Of a DNA stretch of 64,000 nt, positions 1 through 12,922 are shown piece after piece; position 1 is the first letter of the stretch, and each line of letters starts with the position of its first letter. A program made the position numbers and the translations under genes. The DNA lies in contig VZRS01012046.1 of assembly GCA_013398055.1 (NCBI GenBank), positions 124,001-188,000 of the forward strand, written 5' to 3'. The notes below the pieces were generated by a model. The model had not been told where the DNA came from. It was given only the letters and a program-made list of their open reading frames with translations, and made no database searches. The DNA is from Ifrita kowaldi (taxonomy: Eukaryota; Chordata; Aves; Passeriformes; Cinclosomatidae).

Positions 1-3000
1 GCATAGCCAGCACTCATATAAAAAACAAAGCAGAAGAGGTTTGCCAGGACAGAAGATTTCCGTGGTTCTGAATTCACCCTAGATACCTTCACTGTAGTCT
101 TTTATGATGTGTCACTGTTTCATTGATTTCACCGTCCTGAATGCATAAGCTCAGGTTTCTATTTCCATCTGGTTTTGGAGTATAAGGGATGAGGAGAAAG
201 GTGATTTGTTTCCACTTGCTTACTTACTGATTATCAAGAATCCCTTTTTCTTTCTGCATCCCATCTGGATACAAGAAAGGGAAGGCATCAACGGGGTTTT
301 CTCTAAATCTTGGTTTAGGCTGATGATTGTTTGAAAACAAAAATAATTTCAGTTTCAATTTTCTTTCTTTAAGATAAATTGAAAACGTCAACATTGACAT
401 TGCAGGATTTTGAAAAAGAATAAACTTGAAAGTTTCCCACGTATCAGTTTATAGTTTTATAAGCTGCAGTTTTATAGTGAAAACAGTGAAACCTGTTAAT
501 AGGGATGAATATTGCCTTCAGAAGTGCCTTTGTTTAGTGACTAATTTTAATGATTAGAGTAGTTCCATGTTTATGCTAAGTGTTGACAAGTATTCTTTGT
601 ATAATCTGTAATGGTTTTGTAGGAATATGAACTGAATCTACGTTTTTGCATCCACTTGATGCAGAGCTGCTGAAGGCATATCTATGGCTATGAAAAGCAT
701 TTCTTTAAGACAAAACCATCATATACTAATGTCTAGTAGTTGTGATTCTGTGGTGTCAATTTTCAAACCATACGTCACATGTTGATATCATTGCCTTATA
801 TGAATTCATTAGCTTCCTGTTCTTTCTGTGTTGCTGCTGGTTAATTTTTGAGGTTCAAAAGAGCAGGCAAGTTTGTCAGCCTCTTCCATACTGGCAGTTT
901 CTGCTTTTGGCCTCTGCATTGCCTCTCACATAAACATATTGACAATATGATTGGTGTCCAAGTCCCCTTCTGTTCTTCTTCTTGCACTCTCACTAAATTT
1001 TCTCATATTCTAGATATGTTTCATTGGAGCTTTAAATTTCGCTGATTTTAAAAACAAATCCATTTAAACTGTCTCTTTTCACTGGTTGTCTATGCATTTT
1101 GTGATAAAGTGATATTTCTGAAATTCCAGATGTTTAGTCAGATTTGGTAAAACAAAATCTTGAGATTGGAAAAAAAAATCTATCTGCTATACTTTTGGAT
1201 AATTTTCTGTTTCAGCTTGTCTGATATTGAATTATGCAGTCATTCTTATTTAAATTTTGTGTTTTAGGGACACACATCAGTGCTCCATGAGTGGCATAAT
1301 TGAAGTGCTGAGTTATATTTTGGAATTCTATACCACCAAATCTGTGGCTTGTAAAATGGCAATCCTAGAAACAAATGACTTTTCTCATTAAAAATATCTG
1401 CTAATTTTCTGCAAATTGCACTAATTGCTCATTCAACAGTAGTAATGCACTCAGTTTTGTATATGAGGAAGATATCTTCAGTGGATTTCTGCTCTCTGTA
1501 CAAACTCCAGTCACACACTGCAGAGCTGGAAACAGTGCCAATGAATCAAAGAAATCACTGGCCCCTTTTATTCTATTTTTAGTATCCTCCCCATTGCTAG
1601 TAGAACCTTTGCTGTGAAAACATACTGTTGGATTTTTCTGAAAATATGATGAGTAATTATTTTTTAAAGCATAGCCAAAAAGGAGAATAATCTAAGGGTA
1701 TCCGATCCAGAGTCTGTTGGAGTGGGTAATTAGCAAGCCACCATGAGACAGTTCTGCTTGCATGAGTATTAAACATTTATGCCACTGGCAAGTGATTGAG
1801 CTCTCTCCACCCCAGCGTGAGAATAAGAGGCCACCAGGTCCCTCCATCAAGAGAAGGCCCATAATGTTACTGTATCCCTGAGGAAACAGAGCGGGAAGGA
1901 AAAATGAAGAGAAGCTTGGTTTTGGAAAGGACTCCTGCTTCTTTTCTAATTTTCCTTTGATAGCTGAGCATCCTTAAAAGCAATGATTGGTGAAGATGTG
2001 ACAACGACAGGGTTGGGGGAAAGAAGGAAGGTTATTTGGGGAAATTAAATTAGAATGCAGATGCGAGGAAGAGTGACACGTTAGGCACTGTGGAAAGCAG
2101 AACGCACTGCTGCTAAACTGTGTGACAGGAGAGGCTGTAAAATATAAAATCAACTGTGAGAAGAATAGAGAAATGGGATCAGTTCTGACTGAGTACATGA
2201 CTGAAACATTCAGAGCTTTCCCAAAAATCCTTTAATCTCTCTCTAGTTGTCAAGCCCTTCTCACCTCACACTTCTGAGGTGGCCTTACCTGGTGTTATAT
2301 TGTATGGCTTCAGCTGATTCCTGCTATGTTGCAGAAAAAGGAACTTCATTTTTCGTTATGTCTGTAATGAGAGAGTTGCACTTAGCAGAGTCACTGCCTT
2401 TATGTTTGTCTAAAAATCAAAAGAATCGAAGGGCTGCTTTGTATAAACAAGTGACAAAACAGCAATTTTAGGAAATTACTGAAGGTACCTACCTCAAAAA
2501 GTCTCTTCATGTTTGATGTTCCACTGTTGTATGCTTGACCTGCTTGTTTAAGTTTGTAAACTCTGGAGGAAAAATACTGTTGTCTATTTGTATGGATCCC
2601 CATGTTGCAAAACTTCAAACTCTTTTTTTTTGGTGTTTGAGTACATTTGGAACACAAACTCAAAATATAAATCAAAGAATGTCCAATCCTGCAAGCAGAA
2701 CACCTTGGGTGAAAAGACAAGTGTTCCCTGGTAGTGCTTCTGAGGGGTAGAGGACCTTTCCCTGCACCACTGGTCATTTGGTGGCTGAATTAGCACTGCC
2801 ATATGGGAGATCTGGGCTTCACTTGCAGCCAATGCAACAATCATCTACTTGGCTTCTGAAATTCCCAGTGGCAGGTGGATGTTGCCGGAGATTTTTATGG
2901 AACACTGCTTTTCTACTTTATAACCAGAAAAGACTTTTGTTTTCCTTTACTTCCCCACCATCCCCACAAGGTATTCACCAGAAACGAATCACAGTCTCGA

Positions 3001-3984
3001 GGGGGATGAGTTTGTTCTGTCTGTTTTCTGAAAGGTTCAGCAGCCAAGGTTTGCATGATTTTGTCTTTGATAAGGTAAGAAAGAGTTTTCAGGAGATGTA
3101 AGAGCAGGCTTTCTCTCATTCAATTGGCTGTCCCATCAATTGCAGCATGAAGATAACAGGGCTTGACATCTCACTGGACAAATTTGTGCTATAGGAGATG
3201 TGTTTAACTTTTCTTCCATTTCCCACTGATTGAAGAAGTTTAAATTTCTGAGTGACAAGGGACATTAATATATATTTTTAAATTTAAATTTTAAAAGTCC
3301 CTCTGAACGACTAGTGCCACTGATGTTGTCTAAGCACAGAGAACAAAGATTAATGAGAACAACTCCCTCTCTCAGACATGCTTCACTATTTAATAGCAAT
3401 GTTCAGAATCTTAATGTCAAGGCTCAAAACCATGGGAATTCTGATCTGGGTTCATCCACCTAATTTTAGATGTTTATATGTGAGTTTTGATATTTTGACT
3501 CCTTTCTTTGCTGGTGGAAAACACTTGGTGCTTTTCAGACATGAATTATGCTGATCTTGACTCTTTAGCTTTGGATGAGTTATCTGACCTCTGGATGCCT
3601 GTTTCCTTTCTCTACAGTCCTCTCTAGCTCAGATGAACTTAAATGGAAAGAAACCCATCCTGAATCCTAATTGTTAGGAATGCTGACAACTTAGAATTTT
3701 GTTCAAACATGGGAGCGTCTCCGATATGTAAAATATATATCTTGTCATCAAGCTAACACCCCAAATTAGATTTCCTAAATGTTATATTTATATATGACTC
3801 AGTTTCCCATCTGTGAAATTCACAGAGAGCTTCCTCACTTCAAAGACATGCTGTAGGTTTTTAGAAAATAGTAAGAGAAGCCTTTTAAGGTGATAAAATA
3901 TGCTATATAGAGATGTAAAATGCTGTTGAAACCAGACTTCAACAAAATGGGGTTTATAAGGAATTAGGCCGCAACATACTTAAC
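1..3984. other. Unique AT-rich non-coding sequence
   Basis: I see no gene here. All open frames are under about 125 codons, overlap one another on both strands and show no family motif, so they look like chance. No retroelement end, satellite or CpG-rich promoter stands out. The sequence is compatible with an intergenic region or a large intron. Confidence 0.6.
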
Positions 3985-4060
3985 AGAGAAATTAAAAAAA
4001 AAAATAGAGAGAGAAGAAAAAAGAAAAGAGAAAGAATTAAAGAAGCAGAAGAAAATAAAC
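3985..4060 (+). repeat. Purine-rich (A/G) low-complexity tract
   Basis: About 75 bases are nearly all A and G, with an A11 run, a short GA repeat and mixed AAG/GAA units. This is simple low-complexity DNA. Polypurine-polypyrimidine tracts can adopt triplex structures, but nothing here shows such a role. Confidence 0.8.
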
Positions 4061-4775
4061 TGAGTAAAAATACTATCTACTGAATATCACTCATTTTCTG
4101 CATAAATGTGATAAAAGTTCTGTACATGTCAGAATACGATATCGCATTGCCAAATTTTACTATGTTCAAGAGGTTAAAAATAAGATTATACAAGCAACTT
4201 ATGAGGTGGTTTTGTCAAGTTTTGGTCCTTGAATTTGTTGCCCTAATGCTATTTTTAGTGAAGCGTTTAGTTTGTGGTTTGATCAAATAATTGGCAAATA
4301 CTTACGAACACAATTTCAAAATTTAATTACTCATTAGATTCATGCATTTTAATTTTTTAATGAGCATTTGAAAAATCTTTTTTTGAATTTGAAGGAATAC
4401 TGGTGCTCATACAGATCTTCATTTTCTTGGGCAAACAACAGTATTTATCAGCCAAAAAAGAATGCTTGTTGTTTGCAGTTCAATTAATTAATATTTGCTA
4501 AACATTTGACTCATTTTTTCTTATTAACAATATTATGTTGCCCTAGCATGCAAAAGTAGCTGCTGTGGTAACACTCTTAAGTTTATAAATGTCAAATGAT
4601 AAATTACTTTGGCTTGCACTCTGCCAAGATATTGCAATTCCTAATCCCCTTAAAACTGACTTAGAGTAATTTTGTCATCCCTCTTTTACAGACTAGGGTC
4701 TGAGAGTTACACAGACGAAATAGAGAAAATGAAGTGAGGAAACAGCAGAGCCAGCAGCTGAAACTTTGCAATCAT
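4061..4775. other. AT-rich non-coding sequence
   Basis: The stretch is very AT-rich, with several TTAATTAA/TAATTA-type words around 4310-4500. The only plus-strand ORF (4108-4290) is hydrophobic, short and unrecognised. I see no gene. Confidence 0.5.
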
Positions 4776-5038
4776 CTGAAAGGACGTTGTAGCCAGGTGA
4801 GGGTGGGCCACTTCTCCCAGGCAGCCAGCGACAGGACAAATTGAGCAGGTGGTTGTTCAGCTTGGACATCAGGAGGGATTGCTTCACTGAAATGGCTGTT
4901 AAACATTGGAATAGACTGGAGGTGTTTAAGGAAAGACTGGACATGACACCTGGTCTGGTCAACAAGGTCATGATCACTCAGAGGCTGGACCTGATAATCT
5001 CAGAGGTTTTTTCCAACCTGATTGATTCTCTGTATGTG
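4776..5038 (+). mobile_element. CR1 LINE fragment, 3' end, plus strand
   Basis: The segment follows the 3' portion of the avian CR1 consensus in order. It has the 'ctgaaaggaNgttgtagccaggtg' start, the 'cttctcccaggNa' block, then 'ttcactgaaatggctgttaaacattggaatagactgg', 'ggaggtgtttaaggaaagactgg' and the terminal 'gaggttttttccaacctgattgattct'. CR1 copies are nearly always 5'-truncated, as this one is. The terminal octamer repeat is reduced to about one degenerate unit. Several internal deletions shorten the middle compared with the full 3' region. The open frames through it (4841-5095 plus, 4693-4977 minus) are only by-products of the repeat. Confidence 0.85.
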
Positions 5039-5040
5039 AG

Positions 5041-8000
5041 CATCTGTAAGGTATGTGCCACAAGAATTATCAGCTTGGTGTTAAGGCAGCTTTAAGCATC
5101 CTTAAGCCACGTAAACCGAGGTTAAGATGAAGCAGTTCCCATTGTCTGTTCTGCCAGCAGCACAGTGGATCTGGCAGAGAACAGTTGGATAATTTCCTCC
5201 ATCGAGTTTTTACCGCTTGGTGCATGCCTGCACACACATGCACAACTGCTCTGGACTCGGTTTGCATTGATCTAAAACTCTGGTTCGTGGAAACAAATGT
5301 TTTCATTAACATTGCAATAAAAAGAAACAACACAACTTTCTCCTGACTTGCAGATAGGGGCATCATATGTGGTAAACAGCTGGAGTAGAATGAACCAGGT
5401 ATTACTCATACTTAAAAGGGTTATTTGTAATTTTCTGCCCAAGGTAGAATTGATTCTGGTTGGAAAGTAGGAGTCATTAATATTTCTTTTTTTCTTCATA
5501 AGACTACAGGATATAAGATACCCAAAGATATCTTGGGCTGACAGTCCCAGATCTATCATGTCATATTTTAATCATGTTTGCCAAAACTTAAGAATGATCA
5601 TTTTTTCCCTTTGTTTTACTGTTTCTAATAGAAAGTAGTTTTAGAGTCTTGCTTCTCTGATGGTATGAAGCCTTTTTCAATATCCAGCCTGGATTGATTC
5701 TCGGCCAGTTCACACGTATTTGTTTCAATGCCAGTGCTGCTAATAACATGGCCAGGGTGAAACAGCCCATTTAATACCTTCATATTTAGGGATAGCAACT
5801 GTATGTCTTCTGGCTCTTCATTTTGTTTAGGTAAATACTTCAAGATCTTTTTGCTCTGCTTTTGTAAAATAAGTTTTTCACTTTTCAGCTTGTGCAAGAC
5901 TAGCACAAAAAGGACTGACTTCATAACTTGAGGCAAAACTAGTATGTCAATAATGCACATTCCTGCTTGCAGAAACTTCTGTAGCTATTACATCAGGTTG
6001 GAGATTGCCACCAGGCAAATGCTTTTGGGGTCAGAGGGAATATGGTTACTTAATTCTCTGAAATACAGCATCTTCATCTCTGAATCTGGGGAAGATTGCT
6101 GTGAGCAGCTTCTATAGAGCAGGGTTGATAGTCATCTCACTGAGTCAATACAAGTTCACCAGTTTAGAGAAGTTGAAGATCAATCTGATATATTTATTTT
6201 CCTAAGTTTATCTGTGTTTACCCTTGCACCTCTTGTGTACCAGATAAATGTCCCAAGTGACAGAAATCATTGTAATGGAAAATAGAAGAAAAGCTGTGGG
6301 CAAAATATACGTTGAACTGTTTTCAATAGATTTAGGTATGCTGCATTGTTAAATACAGCCACAGTATATTTTAAACCCAAAATGTGACATTGTCACTGCA
6401 AAAACCCAAGAAAATTCTTCTGTCACTTTCCGTATTTTATTTTCAGGAAATAAATACAATAATCTGATAGGCAAGGTAGTTATATAGTATGACCATAACT
6501 TCGCACTGTACCTGTATTAGTTCTAGGTGAACTGATTTCTATCAATTTCCAAGGTAAAGTGGTTTTGAGCAATTTTTTTTTTCCCCTGTTAGGATTTCCT
6601 AAATTACAGTCATCTAATTCTTGCTAATTGATATCTAATTTGAAGATTTTCTTCTGTAACACACAGAACCTCCAGGACTCCTGAAGGTTTCGACAATATA
6701 AAATATTTGCTTAAACCAAGTTTTCAAAGTGTTTTTTTCTAATCTTTAATTTTTTGTGCCTCGTATTATGATTATGGAAATACGAAGATGAATTTCTGGG
6801 CACTTAGTTTTTTCTCATCCCTACTGGGACTTTTGTTTGTCCAAGGAACTTCTGCACAGGAAAAGGTCACATAAGAGGGCAATCCAAATTGCGGTTCCTT
6901 CGCCTTACACACACAAGTTTATAAACTCAAATTTGGAGACTGTGTTTTAAATCATAGCCTTTTAAATTTCTTTACCTTTCTTGAGAAGATTAATGTTTGA
7001 GATTGTAATGCATAATATTTGAATTATTCATTTTAATTAAAATTGATCATGAGAACTAATTAAAAGACATGCAACTGGTTACTGGCAGTGTAGTTGGACT
7101 ACTTTACTAAAATACCATTTGGTGTTCAACATTAGGCTCATGTTGATTTTAGAAATTATATTCTATAAATAATAAGGGGCTGTAATTAATTCTGCATAAG
7201 AATTTGGAAATCTAATCTGTCATTAAAAAAATATTGAGCAGTGCTTTCTGGTTTTGGAAAATCATGGCTTCCCTTTTCATATGAAGCTTTATGCGGCAGT
7301 CAAAAATGTCAACCGAAAAAAGGCTTAAAATGGCCTCTTTTTCATTTCTTTGTCTCTATATTTTAAAGTCGGATTCAGCTGCTTTCCCATCACCCTTGCT
7401 GGAATATTGTGTGAAGATACATAGAATCATAATAAATAAATGATCTTTTAGGAAAATAAACATTGAGAGTGATCCTCTGGATCACCAAATCCAGGAAATA
7501 AATGCTTGCTCTTATGGCTAACCAGATTACAAAAACCAAGTGTTACCTCAGCAAGAGGTAGATCGTTGACTTCATTGTTGTTGCTCAGGAAATTGCTTCA
7601 AATTCTCGCTATTCTTATAATCAGAAACTCTCAGATTCCAGTCTACATGTATTAATTGCCAGTTCATGCTCATTTTCTTTCAAAAGCTCTTTATTTGACC
7701 TCAGATTGTGACTTGATGACTAATTTTGAGAGCTATGATGGGAATCCATTATCACCTACTCAGAGAGATGTTCTTAATGCATTGCCTAATTTCCAGTACA
7801 TGAAATATAGTTTCACCATTTCTAATCTGTGTCTGGTTGAGGTTGCTGAAAGAAATAGAACCAAAAGAAATATTTAAAGAAAGAGTTTTTAGCCACTTTA
7901 GCCTAAGACTTGTGCTGTGATTTCAACAGAATGAAGAGATGCCAGGGACAATAAAAGTCAAATTTAATAGCTGAAAGTGAACTAAGATGTACTTACTTCT

Positions 8001-11000
8001 ATTTGTGGTGAAAATATCCCACTGAATGGAAACAGATTGTGCAGGGAGGAATAAATGAGAGATTCTCTAGAAATTTTTCCATCCTGTGTTTTAATTTCTT
8101 TAAAAGTTTTCCTTTGAGTCTATTATTCAGAGAAACTTTGGAGTTGTGACTATGTAATTTATTTCTTTTCTGAAGTGTCATGTGTTTCCTGGAACTCTTA
8201 CATAGCTGTTTTTCCTTTGAAATAATTTCTACTGGTGTCAGACAAAACTTGCATTATTCTACATCCATCCTGAGAATAAATTTCTCAAAATAAACACCTT
8301 TCCAAACACAGGAAAGTTTTAGGGCTGAGTTGGACATATTTGTGCTACTCACCTAGGATGACAATGCTTGAAGAACGCTGACAGGGAAGAGTCCTGTCTG
8401 CTGCTACTAGGGAAGTGTTAGTGGGATTTTGGGATCTTTACATAAAGTTGAATTTAAAAGCCTTTGACATTGATCGTGATGTTCATGTTCATTACTTTTT
8501 TGAAGACCAGATCTGTTCCCAGTAGAACAGCTTACACAGACTTTAGAAATTTCTTGTCGCCTATGTGGCTCATATAAATTTTTTCCCTCTCTTTTGAAGG
8601 AACTAGGTTGGAAACAATTCCTAAGCAGTGAAGAACTCTGACACACATTTCCATGGCATCAAGAAATGCCTTCCCAGACAGCATGGCAAGGTGCTGCCCT
8701 CCAAAAGATGAGCAACATACTAAAGTCTTGCCTCAGGACAGTTTCTGTTCGGGTCCAGGGAGAGCTGGGTTAGCAGGGTCAAATGCTAAGGATATTTGGA
8801 GAGGGAAGAAACCATTGGTTAATATCAGCTGTGTGCTCCCAGGCCAGGAAAAGGAAGGGCAGAAGGGAAGAAACAGGTTTGCAGATTTAGGCAGTTCTGA
8901 GTAAAAGAGCTGATAGATTAGGTGTGGGTCATCTTTCTACTTAAAGAAGAAAGACTCCATAAACAACTATAGTGGTGCCAAAGAACATTCTGTTGAACTG
9001 TGAAGATAAAAAAGCCCCAAACAAATGGACTTCAAAACAATTTTAGTATTGTTGAATAAAGTTACAATGATCCACAAATTGCAACATGGATACACTTTTC
9101 TGGCTCAGAAGAGGCTGGGCGTGGAGGATGTTTTGCTGCTATGTGTCTGCTATATGGTAAAAAGAATAGTGGATGGGTTTACCTTCATCATTGGTAAATG
9201 GATTTGCAGCAGCAACATTCTCTCTGAAAGGACAGTAACAAATGAAGAAGACCAGAAAACTTTATATTGAAAAAGAAGGGTAAATTTCAATGTACCCCAA
9301 AGTCTCTAAATTGTCTTTGTGACTTAAGTTTCTTACACGCACAGATTCCATTAGTAACTGTTACATTGCCACTGACTAAAAGTATGTGTGAACAATTGAA
9401 ATCTCCAACAAGTTACACTTTAATAATGAAGGTTTTCATTGACTTGGAGACAGTTATAGCAGGAGGTTTCATTTCTAACCGACCTACAGTAATTATCCAT
9501 GTTCTGCTGATGGTTATTTATTGTTTAATTAAATTATATTCCAGGGATAAAAGCCCATTAGGATAAAGCATTTTGTCAAACCCAAAAAGTTGCAATGAAG
9601 TTTGAGTATGGAAATGCCTACTGCTGGCTCCTGTATATTTATGGCCAAGCTCTGGTAGCAAGCTTCAGAGAAACAGAATATTGTGTTAATCTAGCAGTAA
9701 CCACCTGGTTCTATAAAATTGGAAAATAATTTGAATTATGCATCCAACAAGCCTAACCAGAACAAAGCACATTCATGGACTAGTATGCTGTGACATTAGG
9801 TATCACACCCTTGTAAAGGAGCAGTTTTAATTCATTGATGAGTAGGGAAGAACTGATTAAAAAGGAAAGGTTCTGCTAGTTAGAAATGGCAATAAATTTT
9901 TCAGGAACTGTATCAGCTCATGCATATGCCTAATAAGTTAACTTGCCTTTATAGGAAAACTGCAAATATATTTTATTCAAAGGTATTCAAATCACTTGTT
10001 TTGAATCCTAAATTCATTAATCTCTGTGAGTTTTTACACCTGTCTGATATGGTTTGAAATGCTTGTTCTGATGTATCAGCTAAGGATAATAATCTATTTG
10101 AATTTATGGGGAACATTATCACTGTGAGGTGTGGGAATTTTCATGTGTAACTTGAGAAACATGTAAATTCCAGTGTACTGGGATATGTGAGTGAAAACAT
10201 TCTCTTTTTTAAAATAAATCACTGTAGTTTTAGTTAGAGGTGACTCAACTAAATTCAAGTTCATTATTTCTGCATTTTTGTTTTACCTTTCCAGTATAAC
10301 TAATCCATTCTCACTATGTCTCTAGAAGGTACAAAAATTTCTCAGAATCAAAATCCTTTTACCTACCAATTCCTTCTCCTGGCTGTGTTTCAAAACAGTG
10401 ATTTTCACATCACTCCTGCACCGTCCTTTTTCCAGAAAATGTTATGTGTGGGAAGATTGACTTCAGGAAAGTGGTTTTGGTTTTTTGTTTGTGTGGTTTG
10501 TTTTTTTTTTACTGTGGTAATCCTTGGATGAAGGTTCCTGGATAAGTTATAACAGCTCAATCACATCTCTAAATTGTGCTAAACTGTGGTGGAAGCAAGG
10601 GGGATGCTCTGCAGCCAAGAGTTATTGGAGAGCAGTGTGCTCCGATTAGGCCCTGTTTGTCCCCTGGCAAAGCCTGTGTGTTGGTGTTATGTACGTGTAT
10701 GTCCTTTCTGTCACCTGGTGCTAGGATTTCCATGCCAGAAATATTTCTGTTAGGTATCCAGGTCTTCCTGCTGTTGAAGTGGCACAGAGGGAGTAGATTT
10801 GGACAGGGAAATTTTCTGGACAGCTATTAGAAATTTTTTGGAGGCTGGATTCTGGATGCCACTTTATTCCAAAGCAAGTATTTTACTGTACTTCGATAGT
10901 GGGGTTTTTTTTAATTACTGGCCTGTTTGTAAATGATATGACGCATCTAGAACAGTGGTTAAATTCATATTACCTGAGCTGAATTGCCTAATTCAGGAGT

Positions 11001-12500
11001 TGGGATTCATCTGTTGCATCAGGTTGGTGGGGACAGAGTCAAGGCAGGGCTGTGCTCTTCAGGAGCATGGGTGCTCAGGGTCTCCTGGAAGTTTTACGCA
11101 AAAAAACCCCAATTAGTGAAAGGAGCATGTTCTCTGGCAGTGCAGTTGACTTTTGCCGACCTTTTATGACAAATTATAATTGTGAACTTGTGACCTTTAT
11201 TAAAATTTTAAAGTGTGTGTCAAGGTATCATAAGTTGTTAAGTTGCTCATAATCATGTTAATCATAAGTTACTCACACTGAATTGGGTATGGTGGTGCAG
11301 GTGCTTCGTGGAGTCTTTAAAATGGATATTGCATTGCTGTCCTCAGCCATGAGAGGCTGAGCTTCCCTGATCTTTTGTACCTATCTGCTGTCACTTCTAT
11401 AGTGAGTGGAGAGAGAAACAGTCACATTCAACCACTCATGTACTAAATTACATTCTCAGATTTTCTCCACTGACTGTACAGGAGGAGAGGGGCTCAAATG
11501 TGCATATCAGAGCCTAAAAACTGGTGGACTTGGGCACTCAAAGTGCATTTTCTTTCCTAAGCATTGGACATTGGCTAAATTAAGCTAATGAAAGCTTGGC
11601 TTCTTGTTTTGAAATATCTGAAGTCTCAGTGGCAGTCTTGCACACCTCGTGTTAGTCTCTTACATCCATCTTGCTGTTTCTGAGTCCATGATGGTGGTCT
11701 GACTTACATACCTGGTTTTTCATGTCGTTAAAATTGGTACTGAGAAGAATCACGTACCCCTCTGTCTCTGAAGTGTTATAACAATATCTTTTGATAACCC
11801 CACTCTCTTCCTTTGGATAAAATGCTTTTTCTGTGGGATTTTGTCAGATTTCATTTAAAATCCGAAGGGATTCAAACTAACTGCTGCATGCTACTTGTTT
11901 GTAATGCAGCACCTTAAAGCTGGTGTCACAAGTAACAAGTACTCAGTGACTAATCTCTCAAGTAAACCTGTTGTTTTTTTTATTTTTAATTCAGAAAGCT
12001 AGATCATCATGTTCCTCTTACAAAATTATGGAAATAGCTGTTTGAAAAATAACCTACAGTAGAAGGAAGGCATCTGTTCAATTTCCTTTGTGCTTCCCCA
12101 CACTGGATAATGTTGAAAACTAAGATGTTATTTTCCCCCCTTGTTTGTCATCAGAGAGGATAAAATGCACATTACTCTTTGTTTCATCGTTGTTTCTCTG
12201 TAATCAAAACAGAAACAATGTTTAAATTGAGAATTTCAATATTCCCATTGTGATTCACAAAGCTCTACAAAGCTGGTATTTTGCTGACTAGTTGTTTTCA
12301 AGCAAGGAATCATTGGTCTTGCCCATGAACAAGCACTGCTTAGGAAACAAGGTCTCCTAGCATGCAACTCCTAGTGAAAATAATGATTGCTTTTCAGGGT
12401 TGGTTGGTTTGGAGTTTTTCTTTCATTTCAGTGACAATTTTGTACAGATGCGAAGGCAATTATGAATCACTGTATATTTGTGTGTGCTGATATTCCTTTA
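5041..12500. other. Long unique AT-rich non-coding stretch
   Basis: No gene or recognisable repeat is visible over about 7.5 kb. AT-rich words such as TTAATTAAAATTGATCA near 7030-7070 resemble homeodomain-type sites. They could mark a conserved non-coding element, but this cannot be judged without alignment. One minus-strand ORF (5625-5960) has a polar, protein-like composition and is listed separately. A somewhat GC-richer patch at 8650-8900 holds an unrecognised 83-codon frame. Confidence 0.5.
5625..5960 (-). other. Unidentified 111-codon ORF, protein-like composition
   Basis: The frame opens with a hydrophobic stretch (residues about 1-25). It then becomes rich in Lys, Glu, Gln and Ser, with a Glu/Pro/Asp cluster near residues 47-53, and ends in a natural stop. 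The acidic and polar composition is unlike the Phe/Leu/Ile/Lys-heavy translations of neighbouring AT-rich DNA. I do not recognise a family, and no clear splice-acceptor or donor pair brackets it. It could be a fragment of an old processed pseudogene, a terminal exon or chance. Function unknown. Confidence 0.12.
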
Positions 12501-12922
12501 GAATCACAGAACGATAGAATGGTTTAGGTCAGAAGGGACCTTTAGAGATCATCTATTTCTAACGTCCTACCATAGGCAGGGGCATCTTTCACTTAACTGG
12601 GTTGCTCAAAGCTTCATCCAACCTAAACCCGTACACATCCAATGATAGATCTTCTACAGCTTCTCTGTGCAAGCTGTTCCAGTGTCTTGCCACACTTATC
12701 ATAAAATAATTCATCTTTGTGCCCTACCTACTCCTGCCTTCTTTGTGTTTAAAATTTTTGCTCTTTGCTCTGTCACTATAGACACTGGTAGCAAATCTGC
12801 TTCTGTCTTTCTAATTAGTTCCTTTGTATACTGAAAAGCTGCAGTAAAATTCTCCCCTGGAGACATCTTGAGGTTGACCAACACAACTCTCTCAGCCTGT
12901 CTTCACAGGAGAAGTGTTCCAG
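12501..12922 (-). mobile_element. CR1 LINE fragment, minus strand
   Basis: Read on the plus strand, it begins with the reverse complement of the CR1 3' end ('gaatcacagaacgatagaa', then 'ggtttaggtcagaagggacc' and 'agatcatct'). It continues through the regions matching the CR1 'gttccagtgtcttgccacac' and 'actctctcagcctgtcttca' blocks, and stops at 'gaagtgttccag'. The element therefore runs 3' to 5' on the plus strand. It is 5'-truncated at about 420 bp and clearly diverged. No reverse-transcriptase coding part is retained. Confidence 0.92.

Noticed and set aside
8653..8904. 83-codon ORF in a GC-richer patch
   Set aside because: No recognisable domain, splice signal or repeat. Short enough to be chance.
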